Source of the DNA: Alteromonadaceae bacterium 2753L.S.0a.02
GTDB lineage: Bacteria > Pseudomonadota > Gammaproteobacteria > Pseudomonadales > Cellvibrionaceae
Length of the DNA stretch: 64,000 bases
Direction of reading: 5' to 3'
NCBI GenBank assembly: GCA_007827375.1
Contig: VISH01000001.1
Span: 1,364,001-1,428,000 of the forward strand
Position numbers and translations under genes: made by a program
Shown: positions 36,288 through 44,090 of the stretch, one piece after another
How positions within the stretch are numbered: position 1 is the first letter of the stretch
Layout of the letters: every line of letters begins with the position of its first letter
Notes under the pieces: generated by a model
Database searches by the model: none
Seen by the model: the letters and a program-made list of their open reading frames with translations, nothing else
What the model was told of the DNA's origin: nothing

Positions 36288-36866
36288 ATGTCTGTAATTA
36301 CCGAATATATCAGCGCCTGGAACGCGGGTGACGAACAGTCGTTAGACAGGCTAACAGTCATTACTTACCAGCGGCTGCACAAATCTGCGAAGCGTGCGCT
36401 CGGAGATATAAATGGCGATCACTCACTTCAGGCAACCGAGTTGGTAAATGAACTCTACTGCCACTTTAAAAAATACAAGCTTAAAGATTGCGTTAGTAGC
36501 TCAGAGTATTTTGCGGTTGCCGCGTGGCGTCTTAGAGACATTCTCAAGAAGAGATTGCGTGGTAAATATGCGGTGAAACGCGATCATGGCGTAAGAGTCT
36601 CGGACTACGAAGTTGAAAGTATCGAATCGCCTCAAAATATGCTGCACACCCTTGTTATGAGTCAATCGCTCGACGCTCTGAGAAAAGTGGATGACCAGGC
36701 GGCACAGGTGACAGAGCTACGAACTTTTTGGGAATTTTCAACCCAGGAGATATGCGACATCCTGCAATTTTCGGAAAGTAATTACCATCGAAAGTGGCGG
36801 CGGGCAAAAGCGTTCTTGGGTCAACACTTATACGGTGACGCTATGTCACATGCCAGAGATTTATGA
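36288..36866 (+). CDS. ECF-type sigma factor
   Basis: A 192-residue RNA polymerase sigma factor of the ECF group (Sigma70_ECF-type). Region 2 runs about 5-90, with YQRLHKSAKRALGD, the HSLQATELVNELYCHF block typical of this subgroup, and the AAWRLRDILKKRLRGKYA segment. Region 4 runs about 120-185 with the helix-turn-helix FSTQEICDILQFSESNYHRKWRRAKAFL. No anti-sigma gene follows. Instead its stop overlaps the start of a Ser/Thr kinase by four bases (ATGA), so the kinase is the probable regulator of this factor, as known for several ECF groups linked to such kinases. The ribosome-binding site is poor. Confidence 0.88.
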   Translation: MSVITEYISAWNAGDEQSLDRLTVITYQRLHKSAKRALGDINGDHSLQATELVNELYCHFKKYKLKDCVSSSEYFAVAAWRLRDILKKRLRGKYAVKRDHGVRVSDYEVESIESPQNMLHTLVMSQSLDALRKVDDQAAQVTELRTFWEFSTQEICDILQFSESNYHRKWRRAKAFLGQHLYGDAMSHARDL

Positions 36867-39487
36867 ACCAGACCGACGAAATAACGTTAGCACGGCAATC
36901 ACTAGACATATTCGACGATGCCATTGAACAGCCAGAAAAAAGCAGACTGGAGTACATCCGAAAGCGATGTGGTGACAACAAAGCGCTGTTTGATAAATGT
37001 GCAGCACTCCTGGCGCATTATCGCAGTGATGAGAGTTTTTTCGGTAGCGACACAATTACAAAATTTTCAGCCAAACCCCAGGCGGTTGATCTCATAGGGG
37101 AGAATTTTGGCGTTTATCGACTCAATAAAAAGTTGGGCGGTGGCGGCATGGGCGACGTTTATGCAGCGACACGAACCGATGGCATTCACAACTTCCCGGT
37201 TGCATTAAAGTTGATTCGAGGATGGGGAGACACCAGAGAATTAATCTCACGCTTCGAACGCGAACGGGCGATTCTCTCCGGTTTGAAGCACCCCAACATT
37301 GCGCACTTTCTCGATGGTGGTATTTCTATCGATGGCCGACCTTGGTATGCCATGGAATACGTCGACGGTCTTAATTTAGATACCTACTGTCAGCAAAATT
37401 CATTATCCATAGAAGAGCGGCTACGTCTTTTTATCAACGTCTGCGAAGCAGTGGCCAGCGCACACAAACAATTAGTTATTCACCGGGATTTAAAGTTCAG
37501 TAACATTATGGTGACATACAGTGGCCAGGTGAAACTGCTGGACTTCGGAGTCGCAAAACTGTTGCAGGAGGAAAAGGAAGACACCACACTTTCGGTGCTT
37601 GGTGCTCCAATGACACCGCGCTACAGCAGCCCCGAACAAATTAAGCATGAAGCACTCACCACTGCCAGTGATCAGTTCAGCCTCGGTGTGATCCTTTATG
37701 AGCTTATAACTGGCCAATCCCCGTACGATCTTAAGAGCGAGAATTTACTTAAAGCTGTCTGCGAAATTCAGCCAAAACGGCCCAGTCAGGTATTCCGAAA
37801 CACCATCTGGAACGCACATATACCAGATCGAAAAATTGCATTCGACCTGGATGAAATCATTCTTAAATCCTTACAGAAAGATCCTGAGCGCCGCTATGCT
37901 TCAGTACAACAATTTGCAGACGACATAGCTCGTTACCTGGCAAAGCGCCCGGTCATGGCCCGCAAGGAATCCTTGTTTTATTTATCCCTCCGTTTCGTAC
38001 AGCGTAACCGTGTTCTGGCAGGCTTATTAGCGACGCTATTACTTGTCGCTGCAGGTCAGCAACTGCGCGTAATAAACGAAAGAAATATCGCTCAACATGA
38101 AAGGGATCTCGCAGAGCAGGCGAGAGAAAAGGCAGAACAAAACGTTGAGGTCGCACATGAAATACAGAATTTCATGTTAGGTTTGTTTTCCATTTCTGAT
38201 CCTGGAGAGTCACGGGGTAATACGGTTACCGCAAGGGAAATATTGGATCGAGGTGTAGAAAAAATCGAAGCCAGCTTAAACAAACAGCCCGAGTACAAAA
38301 GTGCCCTACTGAATTCAATGGGCGTGGTGTATCGTGAACTGGGCTTGTATTCTGCATCAGAACCGCTGCTACAGGAGGCGCTGGAACTACGCCAGGAAAG
38401 TCTACCGACCAGTAAAAAAGAGGCCATAGAGAGTCTGACTGAATATGGTGACTTACTGAATGAACAAGGCAGGTATCAGGAAGCCGAAGCCCATTTCCAC
38501 GATGCTCTAGCACTATCAAGCAGTGGAGAAGGCGATGTTATTTCGGACAACCCAAACATTTATGTAAAGCTAGGTAAAACAGAGTTTAATCAAGGGAATT
38601 ACGAGACCGCAATAGAAAATTATCAAAAAGCCTTATTATCAAATTCGAATTCCGCAGAAAAAGATGACCTATTGATAGCGGAAATTTTTAATAATATTGC
38701 GGTTGTGTATAACGAGACAGGAAACTACGACCTCGCTATCGAATTCTGTAACAAGGCTCTTGCCATACAACTCAATACGTTTGGAGAACATCATCCAGAT
38801 GTTGCCAAGAACTACCATAACTTGGGTTTTGCTTATGCCAGTAAGGGAGAGTACGATAAGGCGATTGACTACTATGAGAAGTCCTTGTCTTTAAATCTTC
38901 AATTTCTTGGCCCGAACCACGCCTATGTCGCAAGAACATACAACAACCTCGGGATTGTGTACCGCGAACAGAACCAGCTTGAAATGGCTATTAATAATCT
39001 CTCTAAGGGTTTAGAAATAAATAAAGCCGTTCTCGGAGAGCAACATCCATTGGTCGGTGGGGGCTACAATAATTTGGGTACCATCTATGTAGATTTAGGG
39101 CAGTATCAAAAAGCGATCGACTACTACAATCAATCTCTTGCGGTTGTGATAAACGCCCTGGGAGATAAACATCTCTATGTCGCAGGAATCTACGCCAATT
39201 TGAGTGGGTCCTACTTCAATTTGGGCGATTATCCGCGAGCAATCAGCTACGCTGAACAATCACTGGCGATTTTGTCAGATACAGTCGAACCTAACCATCC
39301 CTTGTACGCAGAAGTATATGAAACCCTGGGTCAGGTGCATGCAGAACTGAAAGACTACCGTCTCGCATTAGAGTATTACCAAAAATCCCTTGATATAGCA
39401 GTGAAAGTGATGGGGCCCGATCACCCTGATACCCAGGCAGCGAAAGCTAACCTAATGAAAATAACGGAATTAGCTAACGGAAACTAA
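36863..39487 (+). CDS. Membrane Ser/Thr protein kinase with C-terminal TPR repeats
   Basis: An 874-residue Hanks-type kinase. The catalytic domain is about 90-370: the glycine loop LGGGGMGDVYAA, ATP-anchoring K116 in VALKLI, catalytic D209 in HRDLKFSN, and D227 in LDFGVAK. An APE-like SPEQ and a DQFSLGVILYEL helix follow. One transmembrane segment sits about 383-402. Beyond it, a coiled segment and about nine tetratricopeptide repeats of the 42-residue type, with NNLGxxYxxxGxYxxAIxYYxxSL cores, fill residues 460-870 on the opposite side of the membrane. The TPRs probably sense or bind a partner. Translationally coupled to the sigma factor through a four-base overlap. Confidence 0.95.
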   Translation: MNQTDEITLARQSLDIFDDAIEQPEKSRLEYIRKRCGDNKALFDKCAALLAHYRSDESFFGSDTITKFSAKPQAVDLIGENFGVYRLNKKLGGGGMGDVYAATRTDGIHNFPVALKLIRGWGDTRELISRFERERAILSGLKHPNIAHFLDGGISIDGRPWYAMEYVDGLNLDTYCQQNSLSIEERLRLFINVCEAVASAHKQLVIHRDLKFSNIMVTYSGQVKLLDFGVAKLLQEEKEDTTLSVLGAPMTPRYSSPEQIKHEALTTASDQFSLGVILYELITGQSPYDLKSENLLKAVCEIQPKRPSQVFRNTIWNAHIPDRKIAFDLDEIILKSLQKDPERRYASVQQFADDIARYLAKRPVMARKESLFYLSLRFVQRNRVLAGLLATLLLVAAGQQLRVINERNIAQHERDLAEQAREKAEQNVEVAHEIQNFMLGLFSISDPGESRGNTVTAREILDRGVEKIEASLNKQPEYKSALLNSMGVVYRELGLYSASEPLLQEALELRQESLPTSKKEAIESLTEYGDLLNEQGRYQEAEAHFHDALALSSSGEGDVISDNPNIYVKLGKTEFNQGNYETAIENYQKALLSNSNSAEKDDLLIAEIFNNIAVVYNETGNYDLAIEFCNKALAIQLNTFGEHHPDVAKNYHNLGFAYASKGEYDKAIDYYEKSLSLNLQFLGPNHAYVARTYNNLGIVYREQNQLEMAINNLSKGLEINKAVLGEQHPLVGGGYNNLGTIYVDLGQYQKAIDYYNQSLAVVINALGDKHLYVAGIYANLSGSYFNLGDYPRAISYAEQSLAILSDTVEPNHPLYAEVYETLGQVHAELKDYRLALEYYQKSLDIAVKVMGPDHPDTQAAKANLMKITELANGN

Positions 39488-40374
39488 TCAGTCAGAAGCC
39501 TGATATTCGATTTAGAGTACGTCGGAATTCAATCATTGCTTTGCTAGCAGAATTCAGATACTAGGTGTGCCGGTTATTGCAAATAAAATATAGTTACCAG
39601 TCTGTTTAGCGCCTGTTTTACATAAGAACAAAATCAGTGTTTTTACGTACTGCTAAATCCAATCATAAATAATGAAACTGACTTATTTTGCGTTAATCGA
39701 CTGGAGAGTTAATATAAATTTTATCTACGATACAAAGTCAGGAACTTGCCTAGGAATCCACCGATTAAGTCCCTTTTTTACGAGCAGTTACTTAGCTCAA
39801 TATACTGTCTCGTTGACTGTTACCATTTACTACTGATTGTTTTTCGTTTTGCTAGTGCTGATAGTTTCGCAAGACACAAAGAACGGAAACAGAGCATGCT
39901 CAATACTCTACCCTCCAACACACGCTGTATTTTATTGAATAATTTTTACAGATTGAGAATTTTGGCGAATTATTTGCGAATGAACATAGCACTCTATACA
40001 TGAATGTACGATGCTACCTTTCTACTACAAGACCTTACTCATAATCCTGCTTACTATATTCAATATCTGCTGCAATTCTACAGCAAATAACCCCCAAAAT
40101 CCCAATAGCCTGACATTAAGTAATGTCCCCAGTCCCACTTGCCAGCTATTATTATCACAGTGCTGACGAAAATTATTTTTGATATCACTTTAATGAATTT
40201 CCTTTCATTGATTTTAATAACGTTACTCGCAACGTCTAAAGCAATTCTCACATGTTTAATAACCATTATGTAATGTGCATCCTCACAAACCTTTCTGACC
40301 TGGTGTTCAATTGCAGTCGAGTTCGATATACCAGCTTATAGTGGGTGTACCCAAACTTCCCCAAGGCGCTGCGC
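39488..40374. other. Long AT-rich intergenic region
   Basis: Nearly 900 bases following the kinase with no gene I can support. Short open frames at 39746-40003 and on the minus strand at 40078-40266 are AT-rich and without protein-like pattern. Confidence 0.4.
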
Positions 40375-40433
40375 AGACACCCACTGCAACGAGAACGCTG
40401 CCTCTTGCTAAGCAGGCGTTGCTGTGGGTGTCT
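40375..40433. repeat. Extended 59-base hairpin
   Basis: AGACACCCAC at 40375-40384 pairs with GTGGGTGTCT at 40424-40433, and the inner arms GCAAC/GTTGC and AACGC/GCGTT continue the stem with bulges. It lies about 225 bases upstream of the glycosidase lipoprotein gene. No T-run follows. It resembles a REP-like element; it does not match an integron attC consensus. Confidence 0.6.
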
Positions 40434-40657
40434 AAAGTTGTGATTTAGCTATCACGTAAACAAATCCCAATCCTGGCTCAATGGTCGCCTTAAGCGAGGT
40501 TATCGCTGTTATACACAACACAATCCATATTCGTCGTAAAAACTTGAATGTTTTCCCCGGCCTGATACTTTTATTGATGACTCAATGGCACGGTATGGCG
40601 ACGCGCGAGCAGCGTTTGTTAGTCCATTGCCGACGGTTAATCACCCAAGGGGAATTT

Positions 40658-42010
40658 ATGTGTAAGCGATACCCTGGTTTATTGCTATTAATGGTACTCA
40701 GCGCTTGCGCTTCGGCGGGCGATTCCCAGCAACAAAATACGCATCTGCAAACACCTCTAACAACGCAAACCGTTGTTGTCGATATAAATGATGTCACGCC
40801 TATCTCTCCTTATTTCTATGGTCAGAATTATTGGAACTGGGTGCGTCAGTGGCAGGCGGTGATTGAGAAAACCCGGGAGCCTGTTGCTGCCATGGGTGTA
40901 CAATTGTTGCGTGCAGGCGGCATTAATAACGATAAGAATAACTACGGTGTGGAATTTCTCGACAAGCCGGAGCCCTTCGATAAAACGCGAATCGCCGAAT
41001 ATATTGACTATACCCGGGCCATTGGTGCAGCACCCCTGCTGCAGCTTTCGCTGTTGCATGATGTTGATGGCAGCCCAGCCACTGTTGAAAGCGCGTTAGC
41101 AACGTTGGATACCTTTCACAAGCTGTCCGGCCGTTATCCACCGTTTGTTTCCATTGGCAATGAACCGGATATGTATGTGGAATCGGGCGATCGCGCGGCG
41201 GGTTTTGACCCTGCCGATAGCTGCGAAAGTTTTGCCCGCTTCGCCACAGCCATTCGCAAGCATGCCCCCGATGTAAAAATCGTGGGGCCGGATCTGGCCT
41301 GGAAATATTATGAGGGAAACGACTGGCTTAGCCCCTTCTTAAAACGCTGCGCGGAATATCTGGATGTGGTCACTCTGCACCGCTACCCCTTTAAATCTGA
41401 ACAAGCCAGTTTGAGCGCCGCGTTCGCGGATGGCGAAAAATTTCGCGCGCTGATTAAAACCCTGCGACAAACCCTGGCAGACCACGGTGCCGCCGATAAA
41501 AAACTCGCCTTTACCGAAGCCAATATCGCCTGGGATGCAAGCAACACCCAAAACAGCGCGTCGCCCAGCACATTCGGGGCAGCACTTTGGACTGCGGAAA
41601 CCATGGCGGTTGCGCTGGAGGAAGGGGTGTGGAACCTGAGTTTCTGGCATATCAGTGATGGCGAGCAAGACCACCCCTGGAAACTGGGGTTTTTTCAGGG
41701 CGCCAAGCCACGCCCGGCTGCCCTGGTTTATAAACTTTTGGCGGATAACTTCCGCACAGAAATGTATCGCGTAAGCAAGCCCATCGATGAAGCGGCGGTG
41801 TTTGCGGGAGCCAATGGCGATACGCGCGCACTTTTAGCGATTAACAAAACCGAGCACAGCCAGCCCTTTACCGTTCGAGGCTTTACGAAGCGCGATCACA
41901 AGGTAGAGCTAGCACCGCAGTCTTTGTATCTTCTGCAGATAAATACCCTCACCGGCCAGCAGAAAGTGATTCGCTACGCTGGTGAAGTACGTGATGGCTT
42001 TTTGGATTAA
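40658..42010 (+). CDS. Outer-membrane lipoprotein, clan GH-A-like glycoside hydrolase
   Basis: A 450-residue predicted lipoprotein with lipobox LSAC (C17). The body looks like a TIM-barrel retaining glycosidase: TPISPYFYGQNYWNW opening, an acid/base candidate E169 in SIGNEPDMY at the end of strand 4, and a nucleophile candidate E287 in AFTEANIAWD at the end of strand 7. A C-terminal beta-domain starts near residue 370. It recalls GH39, GH44 or GH79 enzymes, but I cannot place it in one family. The ATG at 40658 has AAGGGGA upstream and gives the lipobox; the longer frame from 40481 crosses a duplicated non-coding segment. A broken copy of this 5' end lies at 33525-33843. Confidence 0.8.
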   Translation: MCKRYPGLLLLMVLSACASAGDSQQQNTHLQTPLTTQTVVVDINDVTPISPYFYGQNYWNWVRQWQAVIEKTREPVAAMGVQLLRAGGINNDKNNYGVEFLDKPEPFDKTRIAEYIDYTRAIGAAPLLQLSLLHDVDGSPATVESALATLDTFHKLSGRYPPFVSIGNEPDMYVESGDRAAGFDPADSCESFARFATAIRKHAPDVKIVGPDLAWKYYEGNDWLSPFLKRCAEYLDVVTLHRYPFKSEQASLSAAFADGEKFRALIKTLRQTLADHGAADKKLAFTEANIAWDASNTQNSASPSTFGAALWTAETMAVALEEGVWNLSFWHISDGEQDHPWKLGFFQGAKPRPAALVYKLLADNFRTEMYRVSKPIDEAAVFAGANGDTRALLAINKTEHSQPFTVRGFTKRDHKVELAPQSLYLLQINTLTGQQKVIRYAGEVRDGFLD

Positions 42011-42168
42011 ACACCATTGGGCATAGCGCTGGTTTGCCACGTAGCTGAAAAATTTCTATTTGGTGAAGCAGCAACAGGGAGTTGGCAGCCGAGCGTTTTA
42101 TTGCCGGCCTTCTCGTGCTGCTAGAGGTTTTGCAGGCAGGCGCCGGTGCTCCCGCGGAGGTTTTTCAC

Positions 42169-42196
42169 TTGACGGTGACCTTTTAAAGCCTACACT
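42169..42196 (+). promoter_or_regulatory. Candidate sigma-70 promoter of the efflux operon
   Basis: TTGACG (-35) and TACACT (-10) separated by 16 bases, directly in front of the palindromic operator. Inferred from sequence alone. Confidence 0.5.
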
Positions 42197-42213
42197 GAAT
42201 GAACGTTCATTCA
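42196..42213. promoter_or_regulatory. TetR-family operator
   Basis: TGAATGAACGTTCATTCA is a perfect 18-base palindrome, the classical TGAATGAxxxTCATTCA form bound by AcrR/NalC-like TetR repressors. It overlaps the expected transcription start of the repressor-efflux operon, 18 bases before the TetR start codon, so the operon is likely autorepressed. Confidence 0.8.
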
Positions 42214-42231
42214 TTTCGGTTTTACCCCCCC

Positions 42232-42843
42232 ATGCAACAACCCCTAATCCAACCCGAGGCCCTGCAACCCGGGCAGCAGGCCAAGCGCCATCAAATCCTC
42301 AAAGCCACCCGCAAACTTCTTGCGCAGCGGGGCTTTCACGGCTTTTCGGTAAAACAGTTGGCCCTGGAGGCCGGGGTGGCGGCTGGCACGATCTACCTGT
42401 ATTTCCGTGATCGGGAAGACCTTATCGAGCAGCTGCATATGGAGATTATTCACGATATTGCAGATGTGGCTTTTTTGAAGTGGGATGAGTCCGAACCTGC
42501 GGAGCAGCGTTATCGCGGCTTGTGCCACCAGATTTGGGATTACTGCATTGCCCACCCAGATACGCTGCTGTGCAAAGGTCAGTTCGAGCAGTTACCACCG
42601 GATGTGCTGCGCAGCCAATACACTTCGGCGAAGACCCTGTTTGCACCCCTGAGTGAGCTTTTCGAAGAAGGGCGTCAGAGCGGTGAGTTGTTAAACCTAC
42701 CTAACGATGCTCTGTTTTGTATATCTGTCGATACCTTCTGGCCGCTGGCCCGAAGCCACAACCTGGGCATGCTCACGGTGGATGAAGCCTTACTGGAACA
42801 GGTGATTACCGGCACCTGGCGAGGTATTTCGCAAGCCCGATAA
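42232..42843 (+). CDS. TetR-family repressor of the RND efflux operon
   Basis: A 203-residue repressor. The helix-turn-helix lies at about 30-60 (FSVKQLALEAGVAAGTIYLYFRDREDLIEQL). The C-terminal ligand-binding domain is helical, with IWDYCIAHPDTLLCKGQFEQLP and SVDTFWPLARSHN. It heads an operon with an MFP and RND pump. I place the start at the ATG at 42232 because the frame start at 42199 lies inside the operator palindrome. No Shine-Dalgarno is seen before 42232 (a CCCCCC stretch instead), so expression may be weak or leaderless-like. Confidence 0.9.
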   Translation: MQQPLIQPEALQPGQQAKRHQILKATRKLLAQRGFHGFSVKQLALEAGVAAGTIYLYFRDREDLIEQLHMEIIHDIADVAFLKWDESEPAEQRYRGLCHQIWDYCIAHPDTLLCKGQFEQLPPDVLRSQYTSAKTLFAPLSELFEEGRQSGELLNLPNDALFCISVDTFWPLARSHNLGMLTVDEALLEQVITGTWRGISQAR

Positions 42844-42905
42844 GACCGATTAATTGCTGTTAACCGCTGCCTCTGGCGGCCATTCCGAATATTCAGGAGC
42901 TCACG

Positions 42906-44087
42906 ATGTACCGCACACGATTGCACCGCCTTGCAACTCTCAGTGCCAGCTTATTTGCCGCGCTGGCGCTTACCGCCTGCCAACAGGGCAGCCAAAACGC
43001 CGCCGGGGCTCAGCGCCCACCCGCCCAAGTCGCGGTAGTTACCCTTCAGGCCAAAGATGTAGCGCTCACCTCGGAGCTGCCAGGGCGCACGGTCGCCACC
43101 CGTCAGGCAGAGGTTCGTCCCCAGGTGAGCGGCATTATTCAGCAGCGTTTATTTGAAGAAGGCTCTCAGGTGGAAGCCGGGCAGCAGTTGTATCAAATTG
43201 ATGCGGCGCGCTACCAGGCCGCGCTGAATACTGCCAAGGCCAATCTGGCTCGGGCGCAGGCGAACTTTGATACCGCCAAGAGCCAGTTTCGCCGCTATAA
43301 AGAATTACTCAGCGATAAAGCCGTAAGTCAGTTGGACTTCGATAATGCCGAAGCGGGGTTTCTGCAGGCTAAAGCCGAGGTAGCTGTGGCTCAGGCCGCG
43401 GTGCAAACCGCCGATATCGACCTGGCGTACACCAAGGTGCTGGCACCTATTAGCGGTCGTATTGGCAAGTCCAACATAACTGAGGGCGCGCTGGTTACCG
43501 CAGGGCAGGCCTCGGCACTGGCCACCATCCATCAGCTGGACCCAATCTATGTGGATCTTGCACAGCCCGCCAAAGATCTGCTGGCGCTGCGTCGCCAGGC
43601 GATGGCTGGCACCTTGCGGCGCGATAATCTCGGCCAGGTGCATTTAATTATGGAAGATGGCAGCCGTTACGAACACGCCGGGGTGATGCAGTTTTCGGAA
43701 ATGAGTGTGAATGAGAGCACCGGCAGCGTCACCGTGCGTGCCCTGGTGCCCAACCCGGATAATCTGTTAATGCCCGGCCTGTTTGTGCGCGCCGAGTTGG
43801 AAGAGGGGGTGCGACAGCACGCCTTGCTAGTGCCGCAGCGCGGTGTTACCCGCAACCGCCAGGGGCAGGCCACGGCCTTGGTGGTAAACCCCGAAAATAT
43901 TGTTGAAGCCCGCCAGGTGGCGGTCAGCCGCACGGTGCACAACCAGTGGCTGGTGGAAAGTGGCTTGCAGCCCGGTGACCGGGTGATTGTGGAAGGCCTG
44001 CAAAAAACCGCGCCCGGTGCGCCGGTGCAACCGGTGGAATTGACGGGTGATGATTCCGCGAAAGAACTGGCTGCAGCGGAGGGCTAA
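42906..44087 (+). CDS. RND efflux periplasmic adaptor lipoprotein (AcrA/MexA type)
   Basis: A 393-residue membrane fusion protein linking an RND pump to an outer-membrane channel. Lipobox LTAC with C25. The family order is clear: VSGIIQQRLFEEGSQVEAGQQLYQID (lipoyl part), a coiled-coil hairpin about 100-165 with RYKELLSDKAVSQLDFDNAEA, the second lipoyl half PISGRIGKSNITEGALV, then the beta-barrel and membrane-proximal domains (NPDNLLMPGLFVRAEL). Start ATG preceded by AGGAGCTC. The RND pump gene begins four bases after its stop. No outer-membrane factor gene lies in the operon, so a TolC-like protein encoded elsewhere must serve. Confidence 0.95.
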   Translation: MYRTRLHRLATLSASLFAALALTACQQGSQNAAGAQRPPAQVAVVTLQAKDVALTSELPGRTVATRQAEVRPQVSGIIQQRLFEEGSQVEAGQQLYQIDAARYQAALNTAKANLARAQANFDTAKSQFRRYKELLSDKAVSQLDFDNAEAGFLQAKAEVAVAQAAVQTADIDLAYTKVLAPISGRIGKSNITEGALVTAGQASALATIHQLDPIYVDLAQPAKDLLALRRQAMAGTLRRDNLGQVHLIMEDGSRYEHAGVMQFSEMSVNESTGSVTVRALVPNPDNLLMPGLFVRAELEEGVRQHALLVPQRGVTRNRQGQATALVVNPENIVEARQVAVSRTVHNQWLVESGLQPGDRVIVEGLQKTAPGAPVQPVELTGDDSAKELAAAEG

Positions 44088-44090
44088 ACC

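Noticed and set aside
39746..40003. 85-codon plus-strand frame after the kinase
   Set aside because: AT-rich, no Shine-Dalgarno, no protein-like pattern.
40375..40433. Integron attC site
   Set aside because: The core does not fit RYYYAAC/GTTRRRY, and no integrase or cassette genes are present.
40481..40657. N-terminal extension of the glycosidase lipoprotein
   Set aside because: Starting at 40658 gives a perfect lipobox and Shine-Dalgarno; the upstream codons lie in a duplicated non-coding segment.
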